Source: CAZKTO01 sp964555685 | GTDB taxonomy: Bacteria > Chloroflexota > Dehalococcoidia > SHYB01 | Direction of reading: 5' to 3' | Length of the DNA: 13,401 nt | NCBI GenBank assembly: GCA_964555685.1 | Contig: CAZKTO010000075.1 | Coordinates: 1-13,401 of the forward strand | Shown: piece by piece, positions 1 to 8,944 of the stretch | How the letters are laid out: each line of letters begins with the position of its first letter | Position numbering within the stretch: the stretch's first letter is position 1 | The notes under the pieces: model-generated | Told to the model about the DNA's origin: nothing | Seen by the model: only the letters and a program-made list of their open reading frames with translations | The model's database searches: none | Program-made: the position numbers and the translations under genes

Positions 1-2332
<2,332 letters not shown>

Positions 2333-2394
2333 GAGTATCAAGTCCTCTCTGGGTGCGAGCCGGGGAAGCAGGAAAAACCCGCTGGAGGGCGAGG

Positions 2395-2658
2395 TTATCT
2401 CCGAAGGCCGAGCTTTTGGATGAGGCTCCGGTAGCGCTCGACGTCTTCGCGGTGCAGGTAGCGGAGCAGCCGCCGACGCTGTCCAACGAGCTTGAACAGC
2501 CCACGACGCGAGTGATGATCGCTCCGGTGGCCCCGGAGGTGCTCGGTGATCGCGTTGACGCGCTGGGTGAGGAGCGCTACCTGGACTTCGGCCGACCCGG
2601 TGTCACCCGGATGCGTCTCGAAATCGCGGAGAAGTCCCTGCTTGGTGTCCTTGTCCAA
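2395..2658 (-). CDS. rpsO: 30S ribosomal protein S15
   Basis: S15 binds the central domain of 16S rRNA early in small-subunit assembly. The 87-residue product matches the family along its whole length (E. coli S15 is 89 residues): DTGSAEVQVALLT at 19-31, the rRNA-contacting HRSDHHSRRGL at 44-54, and the C-terminal IQKLGLRR. The start is TTG. An in-frame TAG lies immediately before it, so no longer form is possible, and the next residues align with the family N-terminus. The upstream sequence offers only a weak ribosome site. It precedes pnp in the conserved rpsO-pnp pair, where S15 and PNPase commonly regulate their own synthesis; no regulatory fold was identified here. Confidence 0.96.
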   Translation of the reverse strand: MDKDTKQGLLRDFETHPGDTGSAEVQVALLTQRVNAITEHLRGHRSDHHSRRGLFKLVGQRRRLLRYLHREDVERYRSLIQKLGLRR

Positions 2659-2708
2659 CTACCCGTTCACCCGGTCCCGTGATGCTACGACTTTCTTTTA
2701 TTCACGCC

Positions 2709-2714
2709 ATTATA
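2709..2714 (-). promoter_or_regulatory. Extended -10 promoter for rpsO-pnp
   Basis: Read on the minus strand this is TGC-TATAAT-GG, a perfect -10 hexamer with the TGn extension. No good -35 lies 17 bases upstream, as often tolerated with an extended -10. Transcription would begin near 2702, giving a leader of about 44 bases before the rpsO TTG. Confidence 0.6.
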
Positions 2715-2740
2715 GCACAGGCCCCGGCGGGCCGTCGGCG

Positions 2741-4303
2741 TCAGCCGGTACGCAGGCGGCGGATGGCCCTGGGGATGGCGGGGAGCAGGTCGGATGCGGC
2801 GGCGCCCATGTCGCCCGTCTCGTCGCGCACGATCTCGCCGGCGGCGCCGTGGAGGTAGGCGCCCGCCGCGGCGGCGTGGAAGGTGGAGAGGCCCTGGGCC
2901 AGAAGCCCGGCCACCAGCCCCGCCAGCACGTCGCCGGTGCCGGCCGTCGCCAGCGCCGGGTTGGCGAAGGGGTTGATGACCGCCTGCCCCTCCGGCATCA
3001 CGATGATGCTGTACGCCCCTTTGAGGAGCACGGTCTTGCGCCAGCGCACCGCCGCCTCGCGGGCCGCCTTCAGCCGCTCGGCCTGGATCTCCTCGACGCT
3101 CTGGTCGGCCAGGCGCCGCATCTCGCCGGGATGAGGCGTCAGCACCGCCTCCGCGCTCAGGCGCCGCCACCAGTTGGGCGACTGGGCCAGGATGTTGAGC
3201 CCGTCGGCGTCCACCACCACGCGGACGGAGAGGCTGGACGGCAGGGAGCTCAGCAGATGGCGCACCATCTCCGAGGTCTGGGGCCGCAGGCCGACGCCGC
3301 ACCCGGCGAGCAGGGTGTTGTAGCCGGTGAGGGCCTGGTGGACCTGCCGCGCGCTCTCGACGCCCTTCATCACGCCTGGCTCGGCCTCCTCCAGCGGGAG
3401 AAAGGTGACCTCCGGGAGTTGCGCCGCGATGACGGGGACCAGGCTGGCCGGAGTCGCCAGCGTCACCAGGCCCGCCCCGGCCCGGATGGCGGCCGCGCAC
3501 GCCAAGTAGGCCGCGCCGATGTAGGTGGCGGAGCCGGCCACCACCATCACCCGTCCGAAGGTGCCCTTGTTGGCGTTGAGGGGCCGCGCGGGCAGGATCG
3601 ACCGGACCCACGCGTCCGAGGCCACGTCGAGCTGAATGGCGTCGGCCAGACCGGCGGGGATGCCGATATCGGCGGTGACGAGCCGGCCGACGCGCCCCGC
3701 GCCAGGAAAGTTGAACAGGCCGACCTTGGGAAAGCCCAGGGTGACCGTGACGTCCGCATAGGGCGTCGCGGGATCGCAGGCGCCCGTATCGGCGTCCAGG
3801 CCCGAGGGCGTGTCCAGCGCCAGCACCTGCAGCGATGGGCGAGAGCGCTTCGCCGCCTGGAGCAGCTCCAGGGCGGCGCGGATGCTGCCCTCCAGCGGGC
3901 GCGAGCGTCCCGTCCCCAGCACGGCGTCGATAACCAGCGCCGAGGAGCCCAGGGCTCGCTCCAGCGTCTGCAGCTCGCCTGCGCCCTGGAGCTCGACGAT
4001 GTCGACGGCCAGGTCCCGGAGCTGTTCGAGCTTGGGGTCGCCCTCCTTGCGCGGCGCGCAGAGGAAGACGTGCGCGCGGGCGCCCCAATCGTTCAGATGA
4101 CGGGCCGCCACCAGGCCGTCGCCGCCGTTGTTCCCCGGACCCGCCAGGACCGCGATGTGTTCGCCCTTCAGCGCCCCCACCAGCTTCCGGGCCTGCTCGG
4201 CCACGGCCAGGCCGGCGTTCTCCATCAGCCGGTCCGTCGAGACGCCCCCGCGCTCGCACTCGGCCTCCAGCGCGTGCATCTGCTGGACGGTGACGACCTT
4301 CAC
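2741..4303 (-). CDS. nnrD: Bifunctional NAD(P)H-hydrate epimerase / ADP-dependent dehydratase
   Basis: This enzyme repairs damaged NADHX and NADPHX. The N-terminal YjeF_N/NAXE half (about 1-220) epimerises the hydrate; it shows AGPGNNGGDG (54-63), IDAVLGTG (125-132) and DTPSGLDADTG (164-174). The C-terminal carbohydrate-kinase-like dehydratase half (about 235-520) shows NKGTFG (245-250, often HKG in relatives), VVVDADGLN (362-370), LTPHPGEM (388-395) and the nucleotide-binding ATAGTGDVLAG (452-462). The 520-residue length suits the fused bacterial form. The start is GTG with a strong AGGGGG seven bases upstream. It overlaps the acpS stop by four bases (GTGA), implying translational coupling. 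acpS-nnrD adjacency is common in bacteria. The symbol is the usual one for the fused enzyme (also nnr or yjeF). Confidence 0.95.
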   Translation of the reverse strand: MKVVTVQQMHALEAECERGGVSTDRLMENAGLAVAEQARKLVGALKGEHIAVLAGPGNNGGDGLVAARHLNDWGARAHVFLCAPRKEGDPKLEQLRDLAVDIVELQGAGELQTLERALGSSALVIDAVLGTGRSRPLEGSIRAALELLQAAKRSRPSLQVLALDTPSGLDADTGACDPATPYADVTVTLGFPKVGLFNFPGAGRVGRLVTADIGIPAGLADAIQLDVASDAWVRSILPARPLNANKGTFGRVMVVAGSATYIGAAYLACAAAIRAGAGLVTLATPASLVPVIAAQLPEVTFLPLEEAEPGVMKGVESARQVHQALTGYNTLLAGCGVGLRPQTSEMVRHLLSSLPSSLSVRVVVDADGLNILAQSPNWWRRLSAEAVLTPHPGEMRRLADQSVEEIQAERLKAAREAAVRWRKTVLLKGAYSIIVMPEGQAVINPFANPALATAGTGDVLAGLVAGLLAQGLSTFHAAAAGAYLHGAAGEIVRDETGDMGAAASDLLPAIPRAIRRLRTG

Positions 4304-4665
4304 CGCGAACCCCCTACGACCGACGCCACGGCGAAGTCCTCGGAGTGGGCGAGGCTGATGGCCATCTCGTCGAGGCCCAGGGAGCGCGCCCGCTCCTTGG
4401 CCCGGCCGTGGAGCAGGACCACCGGCTTCCCCCGGCGGTTCGGCAGGATCTCGATCTCGCGCCAGGCCACGCCCCGGATACCGGTGCCCAGGGCCTTCAT
4501 GACGGCCTCCTTGCCGGCGAACCGGGCGGCCAGCTCGCTGATGTGGTCGCGGTAGAGGGCCAGCTCCGCCTCGGTGTAGACCCGCTGGAGGAAGCGCTCG
4601 CCCCTGCGGGAGAGGGCCTGTTGCACGCGGTGAATCTCGACGATGTCCACGCCAACGGTCAGCAA
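4300..4665 (-). CDS. acpS: Holo-[acyl-carrier-protein] synthase
   Basis: AcpS transfers 4'-phosphopantetheine from CoA to the serine of apo-ACP, activating fatty-acid synthesis. With the TTG start at 4665 the protein has 121 residues, the usual AcpS length. It shows GVDIVEI (5-11, magnesium-binding Asp7), RFAGKEAVMKALGTG (48-62, Glu53) and ISLAHS (103-108). The frame extends upstream to 4737, but that start would lie inside or upstream of the promoter at 4708-4736. The TTG is preceded by GAGGGG seven bases away, so it is preferred. The stop overlaps the nnrD GTG start. It is the first gene of the minus-strand block. Confidence 0.93.
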   Translation of the reverse strand: MLTVGVDIVEIHRVQQALSRRGERFLQRVYTEAELALYRDHISELAARFAGKEAVMKALGTGIRGVAWREIEILPNRRGKPVVLLHGRAKERARSLGLDEMAISLAHSEDFAVASVVGGSR

Positions 4666-4707
4666 GCGTCTGCCCCTCGGTCGCCCGGGCGCCAGCCAGG
4701 CCCGGCC

Positions 4708-4736
4708 ATTATAGTCGGCCCCTCCTGGAGCGTCCA
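4708..4736 (-). promoter_or_regulatory. Sigma-70-type promoter for acpS-nnrD
   Basis: Minus strand: -35 TGGACG (4731-4736), 17-bp spacer, -10 TATAAT (4708-4713) followed by GG. The predicted start near 4701 gives a leader of about 35 bases before the acpS TTG at 4665. This supports the short AcpS form. Confidence 0.7.
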
Positions 4737-4747
4737 CGGCCGGCCCG

Positions 4748-4765
4748 CCGGTATACCGGTATAAT
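4748..4765 (+). promoter_or_regulatory. tenA -10 element with overlapping perfect palindrome
   Basis: A perfect 12-bp palindrome CCGGTATACCGG (4748-4759) directly abuts TATAAT (4760-4765), itself followed by GG. No recognisable -35 is present. The palindrome sits where an operator would block or aid polymerase, and it lies between two divergent promoters. No TPP riboswitch-like leader can exist, because the -10 is about 10 bases from the likely start codon. Confidence 0.5.
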
Positions 4766-4775
4766 GGACTCCATC

Positions 4776-5444
4776 ATGGGCCTCGCCGCCACCCTGCGCC
4801 AGCGCACCGACGGCATCTGGCAGAGGATCCTGGCCCACCCCTTCGTCCGGGGCCTGGGCGATGGCTCGCTCCCGCTGGACCGGTTCACCTACTACCTGCG
4901 CCAGGACTACCGGTTCCTGATCGACTACAGTCGCGTGCTAGCCATCGCCGCCGCCAAGGCGCCCGATCTGGAGGGGATGACCCGCTTCGCCGGCCTCGCC
5001 CACGCCACCCTCACGCAGGAGATGGAGATGCACCGGCGCTACTGCGCGAGCTTCGGCCTGACGGCGCGCGATCTGGAGCGCACGCGGGCCGGGCCCGCCA
5101 CCGCCGCCTACGCCCACCACCTGCTCAGCGTGGCCTACCAGGGATCGGCACGCGAGATCGCCGCGGCCCTGCTCCCCTGCCAGGCCGGCTACTGCGAGAT
5201 CGCCCTGCACCTGGCGGCGACGGGCGATACGTCCCGGCACAACCGGTACGCTCAGTGGATCGCCGCCTACGCCTCGGACGACTTCCAGGCCGTGGCCCAG
5301 TGGCTGGCGCGCTACCTGGACGACCGGTCCCGGCGGCTGTCCAGCGCGGAGCGGAGGCGCCTCGAAGAGGTCTACCAGGCCAGCGCCCGGCACGAGTACC
5401 TGTTCTGGGAGATGGGCTACCATAAGGAGCGGTGGCCCCTCTGA
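4776..5444 (+). CDS. tenA: TenA-family aminopyrimidine aminohydrolase (thiaminase II)
   Basis: TenA proteins hydrolyse aminopyrimidine breakdown products of thiamine, feeding HMP back to thiamine synthesis. Using the ATG at 4776 gives 222 residues, close to the usual 220-236. The frame also has an ATG at 4764, but that one overlaps the -10 hexamer. Neither start has a Shine-Dalgarno, so near-leaderless translation is possible. Numbering from the longer form: HPFVRGLGDGSLP (25-37), YYLRQDYRFL (43-52), the catalytic-cysteine segment LLPCQAGYCEIA (136-147, Cys139) and the C-terminal YLFWEMGY (212-219, Glu216) all match the family. No other thiamine gene is in the window, so salvage is inferred from the family only. 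The stop codon lies inside a direct repeat that recurs just before folD. Confidence 0.9.
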   Translation: MGLAATLRQRTDGIWQRILAHPFVRGLGDGSLPLDRFTYYLRQDYRFLIDYSRVLAIAAAKAPDLEGMTRFAGLAHATLTQEMEMHRRYCASFGLTARDLERTRAGPATAAYAHHLLSVAYQGSAREIAAALLPCQAGYCEIALHLAATGDTSRHNRYAQWIAAYASDDFQAVAQWLARYLDDRSRRLSSAERRRLEEVYQASARHEYLFWEMGYHKERWPL

Positions 5445-5589
5445 GGGCGGCCGGGAGACGGAGCCCGTAGGGGCGGGCCGGAGCCTGCCCTGAGCGAAGC
5501 CGAAGGGTGCCCGCCCATCTGGGGCAACCCCCGTGGTTGCCCCTACGAAGGAAAAATTCACAACCTCTGAGGGCAACCGGGAGACGGAG
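5438..5589. repeat. 26-bp direct repeats flanking an inserted element
   Basis: The 26-bp stretch 5438-5463 recurs at 5564-5589 with 24 of 26 positions identical. The left copy contains the tenA stop codon; the right copy supplies the GGAG ribosome site of folD. The intervening 100 bp contain a palindromic element. Removing one copy plus the insert would leave tenA and folD only 27 bp apart, which suggests an insertion with duplication of the target. Confidence 0.85.
5466..5547. repeat. REPIN-like palindromic element with GTAG feet
   Basis: Ends are perfect 9-bp inverted repeats, CGTAGGGGC (5466-5474) and GCCCCTACG (5539-5547). Inside are two hairpins: GGGCGGGC (5471-5478) with GCCCGCCC (5509-5516), enclosing CCCTGAGCGAAGCCGAAGGG (5488-5507); and GGGGCAACC (5521-5529) with GGTTGCCCC (5535-5543). 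The GTAG foot on each strand, followed by a G-rich palindrome, resembles paired REP sequences (REPINs). No REP-associated transposase is in the window. Confidence 0.7.
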
Positions 5590-5597
5590 ACGAGGAC

Positions 5598-6491
5598 ATG
5601 GCGGCGGAGATCATCGACGGGAAGCGCATCGCCGGCGAGGTGCTGGCGGAGCTGGCCCAGCGGGTGGCCGCGCTCAAGGCGAAGCACGGCGTGACGCCGG
5701 GTCTGGCGGCGGTGCTGGTGGGCGGCGACCCGGCCTCGCAGGTCTACGTCCGGAACAAGGCCCGGGCCTGCGAGGAGACGGGCCTCTTCGCCGAGACCTG
5801 CCGCCTGCCCAAGGAGTCCACCTTGGCCCAGGTCATCGGCCAGGTTGAGGCGCTCAACCGCGACCCGCGCTTCCACGGCATCCTCGTCCAGCTCCCGCTG
5901 CCGCCGCAGGTCGATGAGGAGCGCGTGCTCCATGCCATCGACCCGGAGAAGGACGCCGACGGCCTGCACCCGGTGAGCATGGGCCGCCTGGCCGCCGGCC
6001 AGCCCATCTTCGTGCCGGCGACGCCCCTGGGCATTCAGCAGCTCCTCCTGCGGACCGGCCACGACCCTGGCGGCAGACACGTCGTCGTCTGCGGGCGGAG
6101 CAACATCGTCGGCATGCCGCTGGCGCTGCTCCTCGTCCGAAAAGCCCCGGGCGCCAACGCCACCGTCACCATCTGCCACACCGGCACGCGCGACATCGCC
6201 TCCCACACCCGCCAGGCCGATATCCTGGTGGTGGCCACGGGCCGGCCCCGCTGGGTCACCGCCGCGATGATCAAGCCCGGCGCCGTCGTCATCGACGTGG
6301 GCATCAACCGCATCCCGGACGCCACGACGAAGAGCGGCACGCGCCTCGTGGGCGACGTGGACTTCGAAGGGGCTCGCCAGGTGGCCTCGGCCATCACGCC
6401 GGTGCCCGGCGGCGTCGGCCCCATGACCGTCGCGATGCTGGTGGCGAGCACGGTGCAGGCCGCAGAGCGCGCCGCCGCGAGTCTGGGATAG
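5598..6491 (+). CDS. folD: Bifunctional methylenetetrahydrofolate dehydrogenase / methenyltetrahydrofolate cyclohydrolase
   Basis: FolD interconverts 5,10-methylene-, 5,10-methenyl- and 10-formyl-tetrahydrofolate using NADP(H). The 297-residue protein has the complete family signature: VYVRNKARACEETG at 49-62 (Tyr50 and the catalytic Lys54), GILVQLPLP at 94-102 (Gln98), DADGLHP at 119-125 (Asp121), the nucleotide-binding GRSNIVGMPLALLL at 166-179, and ITPVPGGVGPMTVAMLV at 266-282. These key positions coincide with those I recall for the E. coli enzyme. The ATG start at 5598 has a GGAG eight bases upstream, which lies in the right-hand copy of the 26-bp direct repeat. It is on the same strand as tenA and queA. 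Confidence 0.97.
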   Translation: MAAEIIDGKRIAGEVLAELAQRVAALKAKHGVTPGLAAVLVGGDPASQVYVRNKARACEETGLFAETCRLPKESTLAQVIGQVEALNRDPRFHGILVQLPLPPQVDEERVLHAIDPEKDADGLHPVSMGRLAAGQPIFVPATPLGIQQLLLRTGHDPGGRHVVVCGRSNIVGMPLALLLVRKAPGANATVTICHTGTRDIASHTRQADILVVATGRPRWVTAAMIKPGAVVIDVGINRIPDATTKSGTRLVGDVDFEGARQVASAITPVPGGVGPMTVAMLVASTVQAAERAAASLG

Positions 6492-6592
6492 CCGCCGAGC
6501 TCGTCGCGCGATGCCCGCCGGCGATTCCGACGAACATGCGGCCCTCACCGCCTGGCCCCCGATTTTCATCCTTCCTGGTGCTGGACACCAAC

Positions 6593-7648
6593 ATGATCGA
6601 TTCCGAGTCCAACGCGCCGCTCCGAACCTCCCACTTCGACTACGCGCTGCCCCAGGAGCTCATCGCCCAGCGCCCCATCGAGCCCCGGGACCATGCGCGC
6701 CTGATGGTCGTGGAGCGGACGACGGGCGCCATCGGCCACCGCCGGTTCGATGAGCTCCCGGACCTCCTGCGCCCCGGCGATCTGCTCGTCTTCAACGATA
6801 GCCGGGTCATCCCCGCGCGCCTCCGCGCCCGCAGGGCCGGCTCCGGGGGCCGGGCCGAGCTGCTCCTGCTGCACCGGACGGGACCGGGGCTCTGGCAGGC
6901 GCTGGCGCGGCCAGCTCGCCGGCTCAAGCCCGGCTCCCGCCTGGCGCTGGAGGGCGGCAGCCGCCAGCACACCGTCGAGGTGGCGGAACGCGGCGAGGGC
7001 GGCATCGTGGCCGTGCGCTTCGAGGACGAGGCGGCCATCGAGGAGTGCGGCCAGACGCCGCTGCCGCCCTACATCCGCGAGCCCCTGGCCGACGCCGAGC
7101 GCTACCAGACCGTCTACGCGCGCGTCCGGGGGAGCGCCGCCGCGCCCACGGCGGGGCTCCACTTCACGCCGGGGCTTCTGCACCGCCTGGCCGGGCGAGG
7201 CATCGGCTCGGCGTTCGTCACCCTGCACATCGGGCTGGACACCTTCCGGCCCGTCGAGGAGGAGGACCCGCGGCGCCATCGCATCCACCGGGAGTATGCC
7301 CAGCTCCCGGCCGAGACGGCGCGCGAGGTCAACCTGGCCCGGGCCAGGGGCGGGCGCATCGTCGCCGTGGGGACGACGTCCGTCCGCGTGCTGGAGACGG
7401 CGGCGCGGGCGGCCACAGCAGGGGAGACCGTAGCGCCCTACGCCGGCTGGACGGACCTCTTCATCCTGCCGGGCCACCGGTTCCGGGCCGTCGATATCCT
7501 GGTGACCAACTTCCACCTGCCCCGCTCGACGCTCCTCATGCTCGTCAGCGCCTTCGCCGGCAAGGGCCTGATCGAGCGCGCCTACGCCGAGGCGGTGCGC
7601 CAGCGCTACCGCTTCTACAGCTTCGGGGATGCGATGTGGATCGGGTAG
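6593..7648 (+). CDS. queA: S-adenosylmethionine:tRNA ribosyltransferase-isomerase
   Basis: QueA moves the ribosyl group of SAM onto preQ1 at tRNA position 34, making epoxyqueuosine. The form from the ATG at 6593 has 351 residues, matching the family (about 340-356). The frame extends to an ATG at 6536, but those 19 extra residues have no family counterpart and neither ATG has a clear ribosome site. Seen motifs: LLVFNDSRVIPAR (64-76), GQTPLPPYI (153-161), YQTVYAR with SAAAPTAGLHF (171-191), VAVGTTSVRVLE (257-268), TNFHLPRSTLLMLVSAF (305-321) and YRFYSFGDAMWI (339-350). The gap from folD is about 100 bp and shows no riboswitch that I can recognise. Its TAG stop overlaps the first inverted-repeat arm of the toxin-antitoxin promoter region. 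Confidence 0.96.
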   Translation: MIDSESNAPLRTSHFDYALPQELIAQRPIEPRDHARLMVVERTTGAIGHRRFDELPDLLRPGDLLVFNDSRVIPARLRARRAGSGGRAELLLLHRTGPGLWQALARPARRLKPGSRLALEGGSRQHTVEVAERGEGGIVAVRFEDEAAIEECGQTPLPPYIREPLADAERYQTVYARVRGSAAAPTAGLHFTPGLLHRLAGRGIGSAFVTLHIGLDTFRPVEEEDPRRHRIHREYAQLPAETAREVNLARARGGRIVAVGTTSVRVLETAARAATAGETVAPYAGWTDLFILPGHRFRAVDILVTNFHLPRSTLLMLVSAFAGKGLIERAYAEAVRQRYRFYSFGDAMWIG

Positions 7649-7709
7649 TATTACTTGATATCGAGGTAATACTGTACTATGATAATATTACAACCTAATG
7701 AGGTATTAC
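7647..7709 (+). promoter_or_regulatory. Promoter and operator repeats of the toxin-antitoxin pair
   Basis: A strong sigma-70-type promoter is visible: TTGATA (7655-7660), 17-bp spacer, TATGAT (7678-7683). It is embedded in repeats of one motif: AGTATTAC (7647-7654) and its inverse GTAATACT (7666-7673) bracket the -35, and GTATTAC recurs at 7703-7709. AbrB-type antitoxins usually repress their own operon by binding such repeats, so these are candidate operators. The region is strikingly AT-rich compared with its surroundings. Confidence 0.75.
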
Positions 7710-7726
7710 ACATCCAGAGGTCAGTC

Positions 7727-7984
7727 ATGGCACAACAGATAACCACGGTGACGCAAAAAGGGCAAGTCACCATCCCTGCGCCGATCCGAAAAGCTCTGAA
7801 GATCAAACCGCGGGACCGAGTAGAGTTCCGGCTCGTCAAGGGCGAAGCCCGCCTGCGGCCAGCCAAGTCTGCGGTGCTCGCGACGGCAGGTGCAGTCAAG
7901 ACTCGGCATAAGATCAAGGACTGGTCCAAGTTCCGACGAGTAATCGAAGAGGAGATCGCTGAAGACGTGTCGCGTGAAGGCTGA
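7727..7984 (+). CDS. AbrB/SpoVT-type antitoxin (VapB-like)
   Basis: An 85-residue protein with a swapped-hairpin AbrB DNA-binding domain at about 4-46: TVTQKGQVTIPAPIRKALKI (8-27) followed by RDRVEFRL. The charged C-terminal segment HKIKDWSKFRRVIEEEI is where such antitoxins wrap their toxin. The ATG at 7727 has an AGAGG ribosome site; a longer in-frame start at 7679 lies inside the -10 hexamer and is rejected. The stop shares one base with the next start (TGATG), typical of coupled toxin-antitoxin genes. It likely neutralises the PIN toxin and represses the operon through the upstream repeats. Codon use is less GC-rich than the neighbours, suggesting acquisition by transfer. Confidence 0.9.
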   Translation: MAQQITTVTQKGQVTIPAPIRKALKIKPRDRVEFRLVKGEARLRPAKSAVLATAGAVKTRHKIKDWSKFRRVIEEEIAEDVSREG

Positions 7985-8397
7985 TGGCGCTTTTCCTTGA
8001 CACCAACATCTTGCTCCGCCATCTGACCCAGGACGACCTGGTACAGTCGAAAGCGAGTACGTCTCTTCTCAGACGCGTTGAGCAAGGAGAGGAAATCGTC
8101 GTTACCTCCGAACTCGTTGTTGTGGAGGCCGTTTTCATTCTCCAGTCCAAGCGCTATGCCCTTTCGCCGGAAGCAATCAGGAATGCTCTTGAGCCCCTCA
8201 TCCTCCTGCCTGGAATACGCCTCCCTAATAAACCTATCTTCCGCAGAGCCTTCAATCTCTATTGCGCCCAGCGCATGAGCTTCGTTGATGCCTACAACGC
8301 CGCCTTCATGGAGGCCCGGGGGATCACCGATATCTATAGTTACGACACGGACTTCGACCGCGTGCAAGGGATAAACCGTCTAGAGCCGGAATCGTAA
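7984..8397 (+). CDS. PIN-domain ribonuclease toxin (VapC-like)
   Basis: A 137-residue single PIN domain. VapC toxins are magnesium-dependent RNases that inhibit translation by cutting tRNA or rRNA. The acidic residues expected of the active site are present: Asp6 in FLDTNILLR, a glutamate in TSELVVVEAVFIL (Glu43 or Glu48), Asp102 in SFVDAYNAA, and Asp121/Asp123 in YDTDFD near the C-terminus. Nothing suggests truncation. The start overlaps the antitoxin stop by one base and has no independent ribosome site, so translation is probably coupled. The actual RNA target cannot be read from sequence. Confidence 0.92.
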   Translation: MALFLDTNILLRHLTQDDLVQSKASTSLLRRVEQGEEIVVTSELVVVEAVFILQSKRYALSPEAIRNALEPLILLPGIRLPNKPIFRRAFNLYCAQRMSFVDAYNAAFMEARGITDIYSYDTDFDRVQGINRLEPES

Positions 8398-8489
8398 TGG
8401 CCCCATGTCATAGCCGCAGCACCGCCGATGCGCTGCTGATCGCGTAGCGCATGCCGCCCTCCCCGCACCGCTCTCTCCTTGCCCGCCTC

Positions 8490-8498
8490 TGCTACAAT
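8490..8498 (+). promoter_or_regulatory. Extended -10 promoter (TGC-TACAAT)
   Basis: TGCTACAAT matches a TGn-extended -10; no -35 is evident at 17 bases. Transcription would start near 8505, giving a leader of about 60 bases before the gene at 8564. The 166-bp gap after the toxin gene holds this promoter and the hairpin at 8529-8561; no gene is seen in it. Confidence 0.45.
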
Positions 8499-8528
8499 AC
8501 CCTCCACCAGCCTCGCCCCCCACTCCGG

Positions 8529-8561
8529 GACTCCCCTGTCCCCGGCGAGGCGACAGGAGTC
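8529..8561 (+). promoter_or_regulatory. Leader hairpin covering the ribosome site
   Basis: GACTCCCCTGTC (8529-8540) can pair with GACAGGAGTC (8552-8561), leaving two unpaired Cs and an 11-base loop. The right arm contains the AGGAG ribosome site (8555-8559) of the gene at 8564, so this fold would hide it. Whether it regulates translation is inference. Confidence 0.4.
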
Positions 8562-8563
8562 TG

Positions 8564-8824
8564 ATGCGCGACCTCGAGCTCCTCGCCGAACGCCACTTCG
8601 AGCTCTGCCACTCGGAATCGCCATCCCATCGCGCCGAGCTCATGATCTGGTACGCCGACGTCGCCGTCAGCGTGGACGGCAGCGTCGTCAACTATCGCTG
8701 CCCCGAGTGCGGCCGGCCGACGACGGCCAACATCGAGGAGTTCGTGCAGCACGAGACCCGCGGTGGCCTCCTGTGCGAGGTCTGCCGGGGCGAGGCCGAG
8801 GAGCGCGGCGGCGCCCTGGACTAG
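8564..8824 (+). CDS. Small CxxC/CxxC putative zinc-ribbon protein
   Basis: I do not recognise a named family for this 86-residue protein. Its second half has two cysteine pairs, RCPECGRP (Cys46, Cys49) and LLCEVCRG (Cys71, Cys74), separated by 21 residues: the layout of a zinc ribbon. The N-terminal half is a probable helix rich in Glu, His and Leu. The ATG has AGGAG at good spacing, and coding composition matches the surroundings. It has no signal peptide or membrane segment, so it is likely cytoplasmic. A leader hairpin may hide its ribosome site. The TAG stop abuts a repeat array. A regulatory or metal-binding role is only a guess. Confidence 0.65.
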   Translation: MRDLELLAERHFELCHSESPSHRAELMIWYADVAVSVDGSVVNYRCPECGRPTTANIEEFVQHETRGGLLCEVCRGEAEERGGALD

Positions 8825-8903
8825 CCGAGCGCAGCGAGTCCTGAGCCGAAGCCGCGAGCTTGCTTGAGCCGAGCGGAGCGAGCCCTGAGCGAAGCCGAAG
8901 GGG
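8823..8903. repeat. Two-unit array of a CTGAGCGAAGCCGAAGG-type repeat
   Basis: Two related units begin at 8823 and 8867, each AGCCGAGCG(C/G)AGCGAG followed by (T/C)CCTGAG and GAAGCCG. The second ends CCCTGAGCGAAGCCGAAGGG, identical over 20 bases to the core of the element at 5488-5507. The array starts on the stop codon of the small CxxC gene. Confidence 0.7.
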
Positions 8904-8944
8904 TGGCGGTCAGCGAAGGACCTACCCCAAGAAAGGCACCCTTT

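Noticed and set aside
4666..4775. TPP riboswitch upstream of tenA
   Set aside because: The predicted transcript start is within a few bases of the start codon, and no thi-box sequence is visible.
5466..5547. Rho-independent terminator after tenA
   Set aside because: The hairpins are real but no T-run follows either, and the structure with inverted ends and flanking direct repeats is better explained as a mobile repeat; it may still affect transcription.
4938..6569. Long minus-strand open frame opposite tenA and folD
   Set aside because: Antisense to two clear genes; it reads through the palindromic element and shows no domain.
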